The notes under the pieces are model-generated. The model saw nothing but the letters and a program-made list of their open reading frames with translations. It was not told where the DNA came from and did not search any database. The translations under genes and the position numbers were made by a program. From the NCBI GenBank assembly GCA_900549845.1, contig URPT01000006.1, positions 1 through 26,703 of the forward strand: DNA of 26,703 bases, given 5' to 3'. Numbering within the stretch: the stretch's first letter is position 1; the number at the start of each line of letters is the position of its first letter. Source of the DNA: an uncultured Veillonella sp. GTDB lineage: Bacteria; Bacillota; Negativicutes; Veillonellales; Veillonellaceae. Of this stretch, positions 15,308 through 23,754 are shown piece after piece.

Positions 15308-16861
15308 TTACTCAAATGCTTTTATAAGTTCCATGTATTCCGCTTTGTGTGTCATTCTCCATGTACCAAAGTCTGGTTCTGGGGATTTGTTCAGAATGTT
15401 TGCCAAGGCTTCTAGGAATTCTGGGATTTTTGTGGCTACGATATTGCCTGCCATTTTACCGAAGTTTTCGGAGCCCATGTGTTCGGAACCACCGTCTACG
15501 AGGATAAAAGCTACGGTAGGTTTCTTGTCTACTAGTTTAACCGCACCATGGAAGCCAATTTCACCAATTTGGTGTGTACCACAGGAGTGTGGACAGCCAG
15601 AGATGTGTAGACGAGGTAGTTTACTTGTGTCTACCCCTTTTTCTTCAAGGTGTCCGAAGATATCTTTCAAAAGGCCATTAGAGTCTTGCATGCCGATTTG
15701 ACATACTGTGGAGCCTACACAGGACACGGAACGACGGAAATCATTTTCAGCACTGTCGTCTGTTAACTCTGCGATTTTACGAGCCTCATCAGCAGTGAGG
15801 TTGATGAAGAACAATGCTTGGTCTGGCGCAATACGCGCTTCTACTTGATCAAGCGTTACAGCATAATCAAGAGCAACCAATAGGTGTTCTACATTAGCAT
15901 CGCCACCTGCCGGATGGTATTCTACGTAGTATAAACCTTCTTGTTTTTGACGGTGAATACGATCGTTTTCCACAGACTTATCACGCTTACCAGTTTTTGT
16001 AATTTCATAAGCATAGTCAGCTGGATTAATGGTTAATTGTTCCACTTCTTTCACCATCGCCAATGTTTCTTCATAGGTCTTGATGAAAGCTTCAGCTCCA
16101 CCCATTTCCGCAGGCATATAGCGAGTACGAGCCTTGCCACGGTTTTTGAAATTTCCATGGTTAGCAAAGACCATAAGCATAGCTTTCACATGGTATAAAA
16201 CATCCTCAGGCGCCACATCGTGCGCTACAGGAATACCAATGCGAGGATTTGGGCCAATACCACCACAAGCGTATACATCAAAGGTATTGTGTTTCGTTAA
16301 ATTGAAACCAAGGTCCTTGAACGTAGCATGCGGCGTACTATCAAAGCCATTATCGATACCCATTTTAAATTTGCGAGGAATTTTGATGTAGAACATTTGC
16401 TCTAGAAGGAACTCGCTAATAGCCGTTGCATATGGCGTAATATCTAAGGTTTCACGAGGATCAATACCGCGTAAAATACTAGCTACCACATTTGGATTGT
16501 CGCCACCAGCACCGCGGTTATAGATACCGTGATCATAACATTCTTTATAGAGATTTAGAATTGTATCACCATCGAGGCCATGCATTTGCAAACATTGGCC
16601 AGTAGTGAAATGTACGTGCTGCAAATTATATTTGCGAATAGAGTCCGCTAAAAACTGCATGTGCTCGCGTGTCATGCGCCCACCGTTGAAGCGCCAACGG
16701 CTCATACCAGAGTTAGCACCACGCTCAGCATAACTACCATAGGCACCGGATTGCCCTTTATAGTCTGCAATAGACATTTCTTTCTTATAGAACTTATGCG
16801 TCATATCTTCAAACTTTGGATAATCTGCAATTAATCGATCTTTCAACTCTTGTGTAATCAT
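15308..16861 (-). CDS. Siroheme nitrite/sulfite reductase (ferredoxin type)
   Basis: A six-electron reductase that makes sulfide from sulfite or ammonia from nitrite using a siroheme coupled to a 4Fe-4S cluster. The cluster ligands follow the family pattern C-x5-C, then C-x3-C: Cys381, Cys387, Cys423 and Cys427 (SCVGSTVC and SGCPHSCG). The N-terminal ferrodoxin-like half has HVHFTTGQCLQMHG and VYACGGIGPNPRIG. Length (517) is normal. The ATG at 16861 has GAGGG 7 bases upstream; an open extension to 16912 is not supported. The neighbours, a cystine symporter upstream and a ferredoxin protein downstream, favour sulfite over nitrite, but this is inference. Confidence 0.9.
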   Translation of the reverse strand: MITQELKDRLIADYPKFEDMTHKFYKKEMSIADYKGQSGAYGSYAERGANSGMSRWRFNGGRMTREHMQFLADSIRKYNLQHVHFTTGQCLQMHGLDGDTILNLYKECYDHGIYNRGAGGDNPNVVASILRGIDPRETLDITPYATAISEFLLEQMFYIKIPRKFKMGIDNGFDSTPHATFKDLGFNLTKHNTFDVYACGGIGPNPRIGIPVAHDVAPEDVLYHVKAMLMVFANHGNFKNRGKARTRYMPAEMGGAEAFIKTYEETLAMVKEVEQLTINPADYAYEITKTGKRDKSVENDRIHRQKQEGLYYVEYHPAGGDANVEHLLVALDYAVTLDQVEARIAPDQALFFINLTADEARKIAELTDDSAENDFRRSVSCVGSTVCQIGMQDSNGLLKDIFGHLEEKGVDTSKLPRLHISGCPHSCGTHQIGEIGFHGAVKLVDKKPTVAFILVDGGSEHMGSENFGKMAGNIVATKIPEFLEALANILNKSPEPDFGTWRMTHKAEYMELIKAFE

Positions 16862-16917
16862 ATTAGTACCCTCTTGGCTTATATTTATTAAGCATAATAC
16901 AGAACTTTTCATAGGCT

Positions 16918-16946
16918 AGTATACCATACACGCATACGTATGTTAG
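16918..16946 (-). promoter_or_regulatory. Promoter of the sulfite reductase gene with an overlapping palindrome
   Basis: On the minus strand CTAACA (16941-16946) and TATACT (16918-16923) are 17 bases apart. The spacer includes the 10-bp palindrome CATACGTATG (16933-16942), which touches the -35 box and could be an operator. The leader is about 50 bases. Confidence 0.5.
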
Positions 16947-17055
16947 TAGCCAAGCTCACAATTTTAATATCAATTACAAATAATATGCTTTACAATCTGT
17001 AATAATAATTACTTTTAATAAGAGCCAAATCAACATAGAGTAGATTTTAAAATAA

Positions 17056-17085
17056 AAAAAGAACAGCCCGAAGACTGTTCTTTTT
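17056..17085 (-). terminator. Terminator of the cystine symporter gene
   Basis: AAAAAGAACAG (17056-17066) pairs with CTGTTCTTTTT (17075-17085) around an 8-base loop. On the minus strand the stem is followed by TTATTTT. Confidence 0.8.
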
Positions 17086-17141
17086 GTTTAGTTTTAATGT
17101 GAAACTAACCATCCTTTCAAGTCAGTTTCTAAGGCCTAAGA

Positions 17142-18533
17142 TTAGACACGACCTTCATTAGGGTTATTATATGCGTCTTTATCGATAGTGCCCATAATCT
17201 TATCTACTACGAGAGCATTTGTTAAGGAACCAGATACGTTCAAGCATGTACGACCCATGTCGATCAATGGATCGATGGCAAGGATTGGGCTGATGGATGT
17301 GAAGTATGCACCAAGACCTGTACCGCTAAGGGATACAGATGCAGCCATTGTAGCTGTACCAGGAACACCTGCGATACCAACAGAACCGATAGCGATAACG
17401 ATAACGCTCATAATGTACATAGTCAAATCAAATGGGATACCCGCTACGTTAGAGATATACACAACAACAAGTGCTGGGAATACGCCGGCACAACCTTGCA
17501 TGCCTGCAGTAGTACCGAAGGATGCTACTGTATTTGCTGTTGTAGCATTTACGCCAAGACGTTTTGTCAATGTTTCAACAGTTAATGGCAATACGCCCAT
17601 AGAGGAACGGGATGTGAAAGCTAACAAGAGTGGAGCTTTTGCTTTTTTGAAGTATGTAATTGGGTTGTAACCGAAACTAGCAATCAAGATAGCTTGAACA
17701 ACGAACATAATCAAAAGGCCAACGTAAAGCAATACTACAAATAGACCCATGTCTAAGATAGCTTGCAAACCACGTGTTGCCAATGTAGATGCCAATAAAG
17801 CAACTACGCCGTATGGCATAAGACCGATAATGAAATCTGCAACCCAAGAGATTAATTGGTGAAGTTCATCAAATAGCTTAGTGAAGATTTCCATGCTATT
17901 TGTGCCTGTTTTCTTCAACAAACGAGCAACACTACCCAAGATGATAGCAAATACTACGATGCCGATAACATTTGTTTCGGCTGCAGCTTGAATTGGGTTA
18001 CTTGGAATCAACGCACGGAATGTATCAACCATCGGTTTGATTTCACGAATCTTTTTACCAGATTCAACAATATCAAAACCTTGTCCTAAACCGAAAGCAT
18101 TACCCAAGATAAGGCCAACGATAGCAGCAACAGCTACCATGCCAAGATTTGTAGAAACCATGGCAACTACTAATTTCTTAAGATTCGCACCTGCTTCCAT
18201 ATGCAAGATAACATGTACAATGGAGATAAATACAATAGGAATAACAAGCATGCGGATCAAATCAATAAAGCCGCCCCCTACTAGAGAGAACCACTTCGTA
18301 CTTTCCTTGATGTAAACCACTTTAGAAGGATCATCTGGGAAACCTGCAATAATTTGAATAGCAATACCGAGTACGGCACCAACAATAGTGCCAATAATAA
18401 CGAGATTACCAAAGGATGTACCCTTGCGTTGCAAAGCATAAATACCGATTAACGCGAGCACAAACACTGCGATAATACCAATACTTAATGGATTGCTTAG
18501 CATGAGGTAATCTGTAAAGAATGGAATATTCAT
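17142..18533 (-). CDS. TcyP-like L-cystine (DAACS-family) cation symporter
   Basis: A secondary transporter of the dicarboxylate/amino acid:cation symporter family in the inner membrane. It has about eight to nine hydrophobic segments and the re-entrant loop signature AFTSRSSMGVLPLTVETLTK, followed by NTVASFGTTAGMQGCAGVFP. The serine-rich loop and the QGCAG variant are closest to L-cystine carriers of the TcyP group and not to glutamate carriers, which have a NxDGTxL pattern in this place. The 463-residue length fits TcyP. AGAGG lies about 7 bases before the ATG. Location next to sulfite reductase fits sulfur supply. Specificity is inferred from signature only. Confidence 0.87.
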   Translation of the reverse strand: MNIPFFTDYLMLSNPLSIGIIAVFVLALIGIYALQRKGTSFGNLVIIGTIVGAVLGIAIQIIAGFPDDPSKVVYIKESTKWFSLVGGGFIDLIRMLVIPIVFISIVHVILHMEAGANLKKLVVAMVSTNLGMVAVAAIVGLILGNAFGLGQGFDIVESGKKIREIKPMVDTFRALIPSNPIQAAAETNVIGIVVFAIILGSVARLLKKTGTNSMEIFTKLFDELHQLISWVADFIIGLMPYGVVALLASTLATRGLQAILDMGLFVVLLYVGLLIMFVVQAILIASFGYNPITYFKKAKAPLLLAFTSRSSMGVLPLTVETLTKRLGVNATTANTVASFGTTAGMQGCAGVFPALVVVYISNVAGIPFDLTMYIMSVIVIAIGSVGIAGVPGTATMAASVSLSGTGLGAYFTSISPILAIDPLIDMGRTCLNVSGSLTNALVVDKIMGTIDKDAYNNPNEGRV

Positions 18534-18578
18534 AATACACCTCTTTTAATTCATATCACAATAATAGGTTATGAACTC

Positions 18579-18606
18579 AGTATATCATATATCGAAAAAT
18601 TTACAA
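18579..18606 (-). promoter_or_regulatory. Promoter of the cystine symporter gene
   Basis: On the minus strand TTGTAA (18601-18606) and TATACT (18579-18584) are 16 bases apart. The leader is about 40 bases. Nothing else is recognised in the 208 bases between this gene and the terminator at 18742. Confidence 0.5.
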
Positions 18607-18741
18607 GTAAAATAATTTAAATTATATAAGTTTTTCTATGCGGATTCTGCAAGTTTTATAAATATGTTAATCTCCATTGATATACCGATACCTCTGCCTT
18701 TTCAAGATACCCTATATCACAGCAGAAAGTTACGCATATAA

Positions 18742-18772
18742 AAAGGTGACCTTCCATAGGAAGGTCACCTTT
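18742..18772 (-). terminator. Terminator of the lutABC operon
   Basis: A perfect 14-bp stem (AAAGGTGACCTTCC, 18742-18755 with 18759-18772) with a 3-base loop is followed on the minus strand by a T-run (TTTTTAT). It lies about 37 bases after the lutC stop. Confidence 0.88.
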
Positions 18773-18808
18773 AAATGTATTTAGTTATAACACTACCTAA
18801 TTATAGGA

Positions 18809-19537
18809 TTATCTGTTAACTAGAACGTAAGTTACTTGGATAGGACCATGAGCACCATCTACAGTAACCAACTCAATATCAGCTGTACGGGATGGACCAG
18901 AAATCAAGCAGATATTTGTAGGGAAGTTGGACGGATCGTTGTGATAACGTTCAGCCAAATGTTCCATAGTTTGAGTCATACGTGGATTGATTGTATCAGT
19001 GTACAATACAGCGATATGTGTAGTAGGCAACAAGCTAATAGCACGGCCAGATTCTTCACCAGACGCTTGTACTACAGTAGCAGTTTCAGCAATACCGCAA
19101 TATGGGAATGTAATACCGATATCTGCATTAGCAGTGTTGGAGATACATTCTTCACGGCCTTTGGCTGGATCCCATTGGAAGTATGTACGAATGCCGCCAT
19201 TATTAGCTGCATCTTGCTCGAATAATTCTTTTAATTTATATTCGTCTACTTCTGGAGTGCTTGGGAATACAACTTTACCGTTACCCCAGTCTTCAATAGC
19301 TGCCAAAATTGTTTCACCTAATTTATCAGGTGTAGTTTCAACGAATTTTGTACCAACACGTTGACATTGTTCCTTAAACATTGTCAAAATTTGATCTTTA
19401 TTCAAATCTTTGAACATAGTTTCTTGAGGACCATGGCTGTAATCAAAACCCTCTACGAATGCAGGGCACATTTCTTGATCACGGCCTAATGCACGAGATA
19501 AACGTGCAATAAATTGTTTACGTTTAGCTTCATCCAT
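18809..19537 (-). CDS. lutC: Lactate utilization protein C (LutC/YkgG)
   Basis: The third subunit of the cytoplasmic L-lactate dehydrogenase complex LutABC, which oxidises lactate to pyruvate. The LUD domain is recognised by NADIGITFPYCGIAETATVV, where family members have ADIGIT, and by the C-terminal ICLISGPSRTADIELVTVDGAHGP with the invariant SRTADIE and GVHGP-like motifs. The 242-residue length is typical. Its ATG overlaps the lutB stop by one base (TAATG), so translation of the two is coupled. It is the last gene of the operon, before a strong terminator. Confidence 0.94.
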   Translation of the reverse strand: MDEAKRKQFIARLSRALGRDQEMCPAFVEGFDYSHGPQETMFKDLNKDQILTMFKEQCQRVGTKFVETTPDKLGETILAAIEDWGNGKVVFPSTPEVDEYKLKELFEQDAANNGGIRTYFQWDPAKGREECISNTANADIGITFPYCGIAETATVVQASGEESGRAISLLPTTHIAVLYTDTINPRMTQTMEHLAERYHNDPSNFPTNICLISGPSRTADIELVTVDGAHGPIQVTYVLVNR

Positions 19538-20982
19538 TATTTTTTCTCCTTCTTCTTGTTCTTTTCATGTTCAGCATATAAGTCACGGAATTTTTTGAAC
19601 TTCAATGTACCCATTTCTTTGGATTTAGTCCAGCCGTTCATAACTGGAACAGCTTGAGTCCATGTAGGCATATTGCCTTCTTTGTTACTAATTAAGTTCA
19701 TACCGATAGCGCCAGCTTTTGTGCCAAGGTCGAATAATGTGGAGTTACCAAACATCTTAGCTGCTGCAGTAAAGATTGCTTCTTCTGCTTTTGGACGAGT
19801 TTTTTCGATGTCAGCCATAATATGACGGTGTTCCATCAATAATTCATGCAATGGAATAGCTACTGGACAGTTTTCTGTACATGCACCGCACAATGTAGAC
19901 GCATATGGAAGATCGCCTGCTACTTCGTAACCTTTGAACAATGGAGTCAATACAGCACCCATTGGACCTGGATATACGGAGCCATAACCGTGACCAGAGA
20001 TGTGACGGTATACAGGACAAATATTCATACATGCACCACAACGGATACAACGTAACATTTCTTGGAATGTACCACCTAAGATACCGGAACGACCGTTATC
20101 GATAATGATAATATGAGTTTCTTCAGGACCGTCTGCTTCACCAGCACGACCAGGGCCAGTCATCATGGAGAAGTAGTTGGAAATTTTAGAACCTACTGCA
20201 GAGCGGTTCAACATTTCCATCATAACGTCAAGAGCTTTGAAGTCAGGAACGATACGTTCTGTACCTAAGAAGATCAATTGAGTCTTAGGAATGGAGCTAG
20301 ACATACGACCATTACCTTCGTTGGAAACGATAGTACAAGTACCGGATGCAGCTACCGCAAAGTTACAACCGTTAACACCTACGTCAGCTTTCAAGAAACG
20401 CTCACGTACATAGCCACGTACGAAGTGAGTCATTTCTGTAGGGTTTTCAGTTCCAGTGTAACCTAATTTTTCAGCGAAAATTTCGCGGATTTTGTTACGT
20501 TCAAAGTGAAGGCCTGGTACAACGATATGAGATGGTGGGCTCACTGCTGTTTGCAAAATGAATTCAGCCAAGTCAGTTTCGTTTACTTCGATACCAGCTT
20601 CTTCAAGAACTTCGTTCAAACCAATTTCTTCAGTTAAGATAGTTTTGGATTTAACGATCATTTTAGCTTCGCGTTCACGAAGGATATCTAAAGCGATTTG
20701 AGTCGCTTCTTTATCGTCGAATGCAAAGTGAACTTTAGAACCAGCTTTTTCAGCGTTTTCAGCAAATTGGTTTACATAGTAATCCAAATTATTAAGCACG
20801 TGATCACGAAGTTTAGCTGCTTCTGCGCGGAAATCTAACCATTCAGGAACGTCCGCAACTACTGTATTACGTTTATCATAAAACACGTCTTGTGCTTTTT
20901 TGATAGCTGCAACTTTGAAATCGTCAGCCAAACATTCTTTTATACGTGTCTTATAGGGGCGATTGTCATATATAAGTGCCAT
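19537..20982 (-). CDS. lutB: Lactate utilization iron-sulfur protein B (LutB/YkgF)
   Basis: The iron-sulfur subunit of the LutABC lactate oxidase complex. The N-terminal two thirds is a LUD domain (GVNGCNFAVAASGTCTIVSNEGNGR and the TGPGRAGEADGPEETHIII segment). Then comes a ferredoxin-type module with two clusters: Cys312, 315, 318, 322 (CIRCGACMNICP) and Cys365, 368, 372 (CGACTENCP). The 481-residue length is normal. AAGGAGG lies about 8 bases before the ATG and 12 bases separate it from lutA. In lactate-fermenting Veillonella this complex feeds the central carbon route. Confidence 0.95.
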   Translation of the reverse strand: MALIYDNRPYKTRIKECLADDFKVAAIKKAQDVFYDKRNTVVADVPEWLDFRAEAAKLRDHVLNNLDYYVNQFAENAEKAGSKVHFAFDDKEATQIALDILREREAKMIVKSKTILTEEIGLNEVLEEAGIEVNETDLAEFILQTAVSPPSHIVVPGLHFERNKIREIFAEKLGYTGTENPTEMTHFVRGYVRERFLKADVGVNGCNFAVAASGTCTIVSNEGNGRMSSSIPKTQLIFLGTERIVPDFKALDVMMEMLNRSAVGSKISNYFSMMTGPGRAGEADGPEETHIIIIDNGRSGILGGTFQEMLRCIRCGACMNICPVYRHISGHGYGSVYPGPMGAVLTPLFKGYEVAGDLPYASTLCGACTENCPVAIPLHELLMEHRHIMADIEKTRPKAEEAIFTAAAKMFGNSTLFDLGTKAGAIGMNLISNKEGNMPTWTQAVPVMNGWTKSKEMGTLKFKKFRDLYAEHEKNKKKEKK

Positions 20983-20994
20983 GTCGTCTCCTCC

Positions 20995-21732
20995 TTAACG
21001 GCAGTTTAAGATTTCAGCAATATGCATTACTTTGATACGGCGATCGATTTCGCCTTCTTTATGAAGACGGTCAAGCATACCAGCGATGTTCATCAAGCAC
21101 GCTTGGTCAGAACCAGAAATTACGTTGGCACCTGTGCCAGCAATTTCCAATGCTTTTTCGCGTGTCATAACTTCACTAATTTCAGGGTTCTTAACGGAGA
21201 ATGTACCGCCGAAACCACAGCAACGGTCTGCACGTGGTAATTCAATCAAGTTAATATCTTTAACATTTCTAAGGAGTTTGAATGGAGGTTCTTTAACACC
21301 CATCAAACGAGTAACGTGGCAAGATGTATGATATGTAACGGATTCGTTGAAACGAGCCCCTACATCTTCAACACCTAATACATCAGTAATGAATTCAGTG
21401 AATTCATAAATTTTACCGCTCAATTTTTCTGCGCGTTTTTGCCATTCAGGTTGACCTTCCAAAAAATGTTGGTATTCGTCACGAATAGCAAATGCACAAG
21501 AGCCGGACATGCTGACTACATATTCAGCGTTCTCGAAGCATTCGATTGTATTCTTAATGGCATCCATAGCTGCGTCATTGTAACCAGAGTTAGTGAACAT
21601 TTGGCCACAACATACTTGTTTCTTAGGAACTACGAGCTCGCAACCTAATCTTTCAAGTACTTCTACACCAGCCATACCTACATGTGGGTAGAACATGTCA
21701 ATCAAACACTGTTGGAAAAGATGAATTTTCAT
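20995..21732 (-). CDS. lutA: Lactate utilization protein A (LutA/YkgE)
   Basis: The first subunit of the LutABC complex, a member of the heterodisulfide-reductase-like CCG-domain family. Two cysteine-rich CCG motifs are visible: KKQVCCGQMF with the early FQQCLIDMFYP, and YHTSCHVTRL with RADRCCGFGGTFS. These bind unusual iron-sulfur clusters in relatives. The 245-residue length is normal. GAGG lies 8 bases before the ATG. It is the first gene of the operon; no lactate permease gene lies next to it in this window. Confidence 0.95.
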   Translation of the reverse strand: MKIHLFQQCLIDMFYPHVGMAGVEVLERLGCELVVPKKQVCCGQMFTNSGYNDAAMDAIKNTIECFENAEYVVSMSGSCAFAIRDEYQHFLEGQPEWQKRAEKLSGKIYEFTEFITDVLGVEDVGARFNESVTYHTSCHVTRLMGVKEPPFKLLRNVKDINLIELPRADRCCGFGGTFSVKNPEISEVMTREKALEIAGTGANVISGSDQACLMNIAGMLDRLHKEGEIDRRIKVMHIAEILNCR

Positions 21733-21885
21733 ATTATCGTCCTCGTCTTTTCTAGTACTTAACCTAATAAAAAATTTTGATATGTATGTGTTATGGCAAG
21801 AATTCTAGTGAAAGTTTTTCAATATTTTTCCGCCCGAAACATTACTCATGCTTTCAAATAAATATTCAAAAGCTTTATCGATATA

Positions 21886-21915
21886 ATTATAAATTAATCA
21901 TATAGAAAATGTCCA
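21886..21915 (-). promoter_or_regulatory. Promoter of the lutABC operon
   Basis: On the minus strand TGGACA (21910-21915) and a perfect TATAAT (21886-21891) are separated by 18 bases. The lutA leader would be about 150 bases long. One copy of the 14-base direct repeat lies 33 bases upstream of the -35 box, where an activator could sit. Confidence 0.55.
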
Positions 21916-22210
21916 AAGAATTGCTATATTAGTATGTACCCTTTTATTTCTCATATCGTTATGACTTTTTGTAATAACAAACATTGCATTTTATCACAAA
22001 CACCTCCTTATTTATAAATTATTCTTGTAAAAGTCCCTTAAATTCTAGATTTTGGGAATGTTTATCATTTCGCATTTTCCAATGGCTCTCATATCGTTAT
22101 TTACCTATAATTCATTGAATATTTATATAAGTAGCCTTTAAATTTCAAATTCATGTAATTTTTATCCTTATATATTACATTTTCTTATAGTAGTGTATAA
22201 ATTTAAAAAG

Positions 22211-22219
22211 TGTTATAAT
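22211..22219 (+). promoter_or_regulatory. Extended -10 promoter of the SLH protein gene
   Basis: TGTTATAAT includes a perfect TATAAT (22214-22219) preceded by TGn. The -35 region is weak. The leader is only about 30 bases and ends in AGGAG. Confidence 0.5.
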
Positions 22220-22257
22220 TTATTTTATATAAGTATAGTTTGAAAGGAGCCTTTTCA

Positions 22258-23538
22258 ATGAAACTAAATAAATTATCTTTATCCTTGGCAATTACATTAG
22301 CCCTCGGTTCTACATTCGGCATGGCTCACGCCGAAACAACTGCGGCGCACGCAAAAGCCGAAGTATCTAATGTTGCTACAAAAACTGATACTGCAGCTAA
22401 ATCTGATGTAAAACGTGTAGATACATCTGTAAAAAATGACGCTAAACGCGTTGATACTTCCGTAAAAAACGATGCTAAACGTGTTAATACTTCCGTAAAA
22501 AATGATGCTAAACGTGTTGATACATCCGCTAAAAATGATGCTAAACACGCAACTACAGTTGTAAAACATGATGCTAAACATGCTGATGCATCCGTTAAAA
22601 GCGATGCAAAACATGTTGATGCATCTGCAAAAAATGACGCTAAACGCGTAGATACTTCCATAAAAAACGACGCTAAACGCGTTGATACATCTGTTAAAAA
22701 TGATGTAAAAGAAGATGCTGCTAAGGTAGAAGGTAAAAAAGCTGTAAAAGCTAAAGAAAACTTACCTGCTGGCGTTTACCCTGACACAAAAGATAACTGG
22801 GCTCGCGATGCTATCCAAGCAATGACACAAGCTGGTTACCTTTCTGGTTATGCTGATAATACATTCAAACCTAGTGCACAAATCACTCGTGAACAAGCTG
22901 CTGCTATTTACGGTAAAGTATTACAACACAACTTAAATGAGCAAGAATTAGCTGATATTGTAACTAAAGAAGCTTCTACTTCCTACTCTGATGTAGAAGC
23001 AGATCGTTGGTCTAGCTCTGCTATCAAATTAGTAAGTGCTGCAGGCGTAATGGAAGGCACATCTAAAACAGCTTTCACACCTAGCAAAACTATGGACCGC
23101 GAACAATTCGTTGCTTCTGCTGCTAGCCTAGCAAAAAAATTGAATCTTTCTACACCTATAAAAACAGAAAAAGTAACATTTAAAGATGAAGCTAGCATCT
23201 CCTCTGCTTACTTAGCAGATATCCAATACATGGCACAACGTGGCATTGTAGCATCTGGAGCGACTGAAAACTTCAACCCTAAACAACCTGTAACAAGAGC
23301 ACAAGCGGCAACAATCTTGAACCGCATGCTTAATGGTGCTGGCCTTGCAACACCAAAACATACTACAACTGAAGCAAAAGCTGAAACAGCTGTAAAAGAA
23401 GATGTAAAAAAAGCTGATACAGCAGCAGAAAAAGATGCGTCCAAAGTAAGCAAAGATGCTAAAAAAGATGTAGCTAAAGCTGACAAAACAGTAAAAGCTG
23501 ATGCAAAAAAAGCTGAAAAAGATGTAAAAGGCAATTGA
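22258..23538 (+). CDS. SLH-domain envelope protein with eleven-residue lysine-rich repeats
   Basis: An exported protein with a signal peptide cut after AHA (about residue 25). Residues 52-150 are nine repeats of an eleven-residue unit close to KRVDTSVKNDA. Three SLH domains follow: VYPDTKDNWARDAIQAMTQA, then SYSDVEADRWSSSAIK, then TFKDEASISSAYLADIQYM. SLH domains bind peptidoglycan-linked polymers or, in Negativicutes, polyamine-modified peptidoglycan. A second Lys/Ala/Asp-rich tail closes the protein. There is no outer-membrane beta-barrel, so the protein is probably periplasmic. The charged repeats resemble LEA-like or coiled-coil helices; the function is unknown. The ATG at 22258 has AGGAG 8 bases upstream. 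The stop TGA lies at a change of sequence, so the true C-terminus may be longer. Confidence 0.88.
   Translation: MKLNKLSLSLAITLALGSTFGMAHAETTAAHAKAEVSNVATKTDTAAKSDVKRVDTSVKNDAKRVDTSVKNDAKRVNTSVKNDAKRVDTSAKNDAKHATTVVKHDAKHADASVKSDAKHVDASAKNDAKRVDTSIKNDAKRVDTSVKNDVKEDAAKVEGKKAVKAKENLPAGVYPDTKDNWARDAIQAMTQAGYLSGYADNTFKPSAQITREQAAAIYGKVLQHNLNEQELADIVTKEASTSYSDVEADRWSSSAIKLVSAAGVMEGTSKTAFTPSKTMDREQFVASAASLAKKLNLSTPIKTEKVTFKDEASISSAYLADIQYMAQRGIVASGATENFNPKQPVTRAQAATILNRMLNGAGLATPKHTTTEAKAETAVKEDVKKADTAAEKDASKVSKDAKKDVAKADKTVKADAKKAEKDVKGN
22411..22707 (+). repeat. Nine 33-bp coding repeats in the SLH protein gene
   Basis: Each 33-bp unit encodes eleven residues with Lys at positions 1 and 8, a V/A-[DN]-[TA]-[ST] core and a D-[AV] end. 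Units 1-4 and 8-9 are nearly identical at protein level (KRVDTSVKNDA), while the middle units 5-7 carry KH in place of KR. Synonymous codon differences are common between units, so the array is not of very recent origin, but it can still change copy number by recombination. Confidence 0.9.
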
Positions 23539-23754
23539 TCCAAAGACTCCAAGATGGGATCCCAAACCGAAAATTTCCATTAGGAGAGCTTTATTGCCGG
23601 AGAAAGAATCTTTTACATATGGCACCCAGGCAGCAATGTATATAGCGGCAAAGAGTCCAATTATGTCGATTATGCACCAGATTGTTCCTGCAATGACTTT
23701 TGCAATCAGGAGAGTTCCCTTTTTGACCGGCAGGGTGTGGGTCTCGACCGTTTT
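23539..23754 (-). pseudogene. Fragment of an ABC-2-type membrane permease
   Basis: On the minus strand about 70 residues read as part of an ABC-2 permease: ETHTLPVKKGTLLIAKVIAG, then a hydrophobic helix (IWCIIDIIGLFAAIYIAAW). The segment VETHTLPV-[KR]-x-x-L-L-x-A-K is typical of the cytoplasmic region before a membrane helix. No start or stop of its own is present. It is cut on the left by the end of the SLH gene and on the right by a PTS Enzyme I piece on the other strand. This is a gene fragment at a join and not a working gene. Confidence 0.6.

Larger units (their letters stand above)
21733..22257. other. 525-base divergent intergenic region between lutA and the SLH gene
   Basis: The stretch holds promoters for both genes. 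It also holds a 14-base direct repeat TCTCATATCGTTAT (21949-21962 and 22087-22100, 138 bases apart), which could be a regulator site. On the minus strand a strong AAGGAGGTG site is followed by GTG at 21997 and a 12-codon frame ending at 21959, which could be a leader peptide or chance. I recognise no other gene. Confidence 0.5.

Noticed and set aside
22001..22010. CACCTCCTTA on the plus strand as a 16S rRNA 3' end
   Set aside because: Only a ten-base match without any rRNA around it. On the other strand it is simply a strong ribosome-binding sequence.
22411..22707. CRISPR array
   Set aside because: The 33-bp periodicity comes from coding repeats in one open frame without unique spacers.
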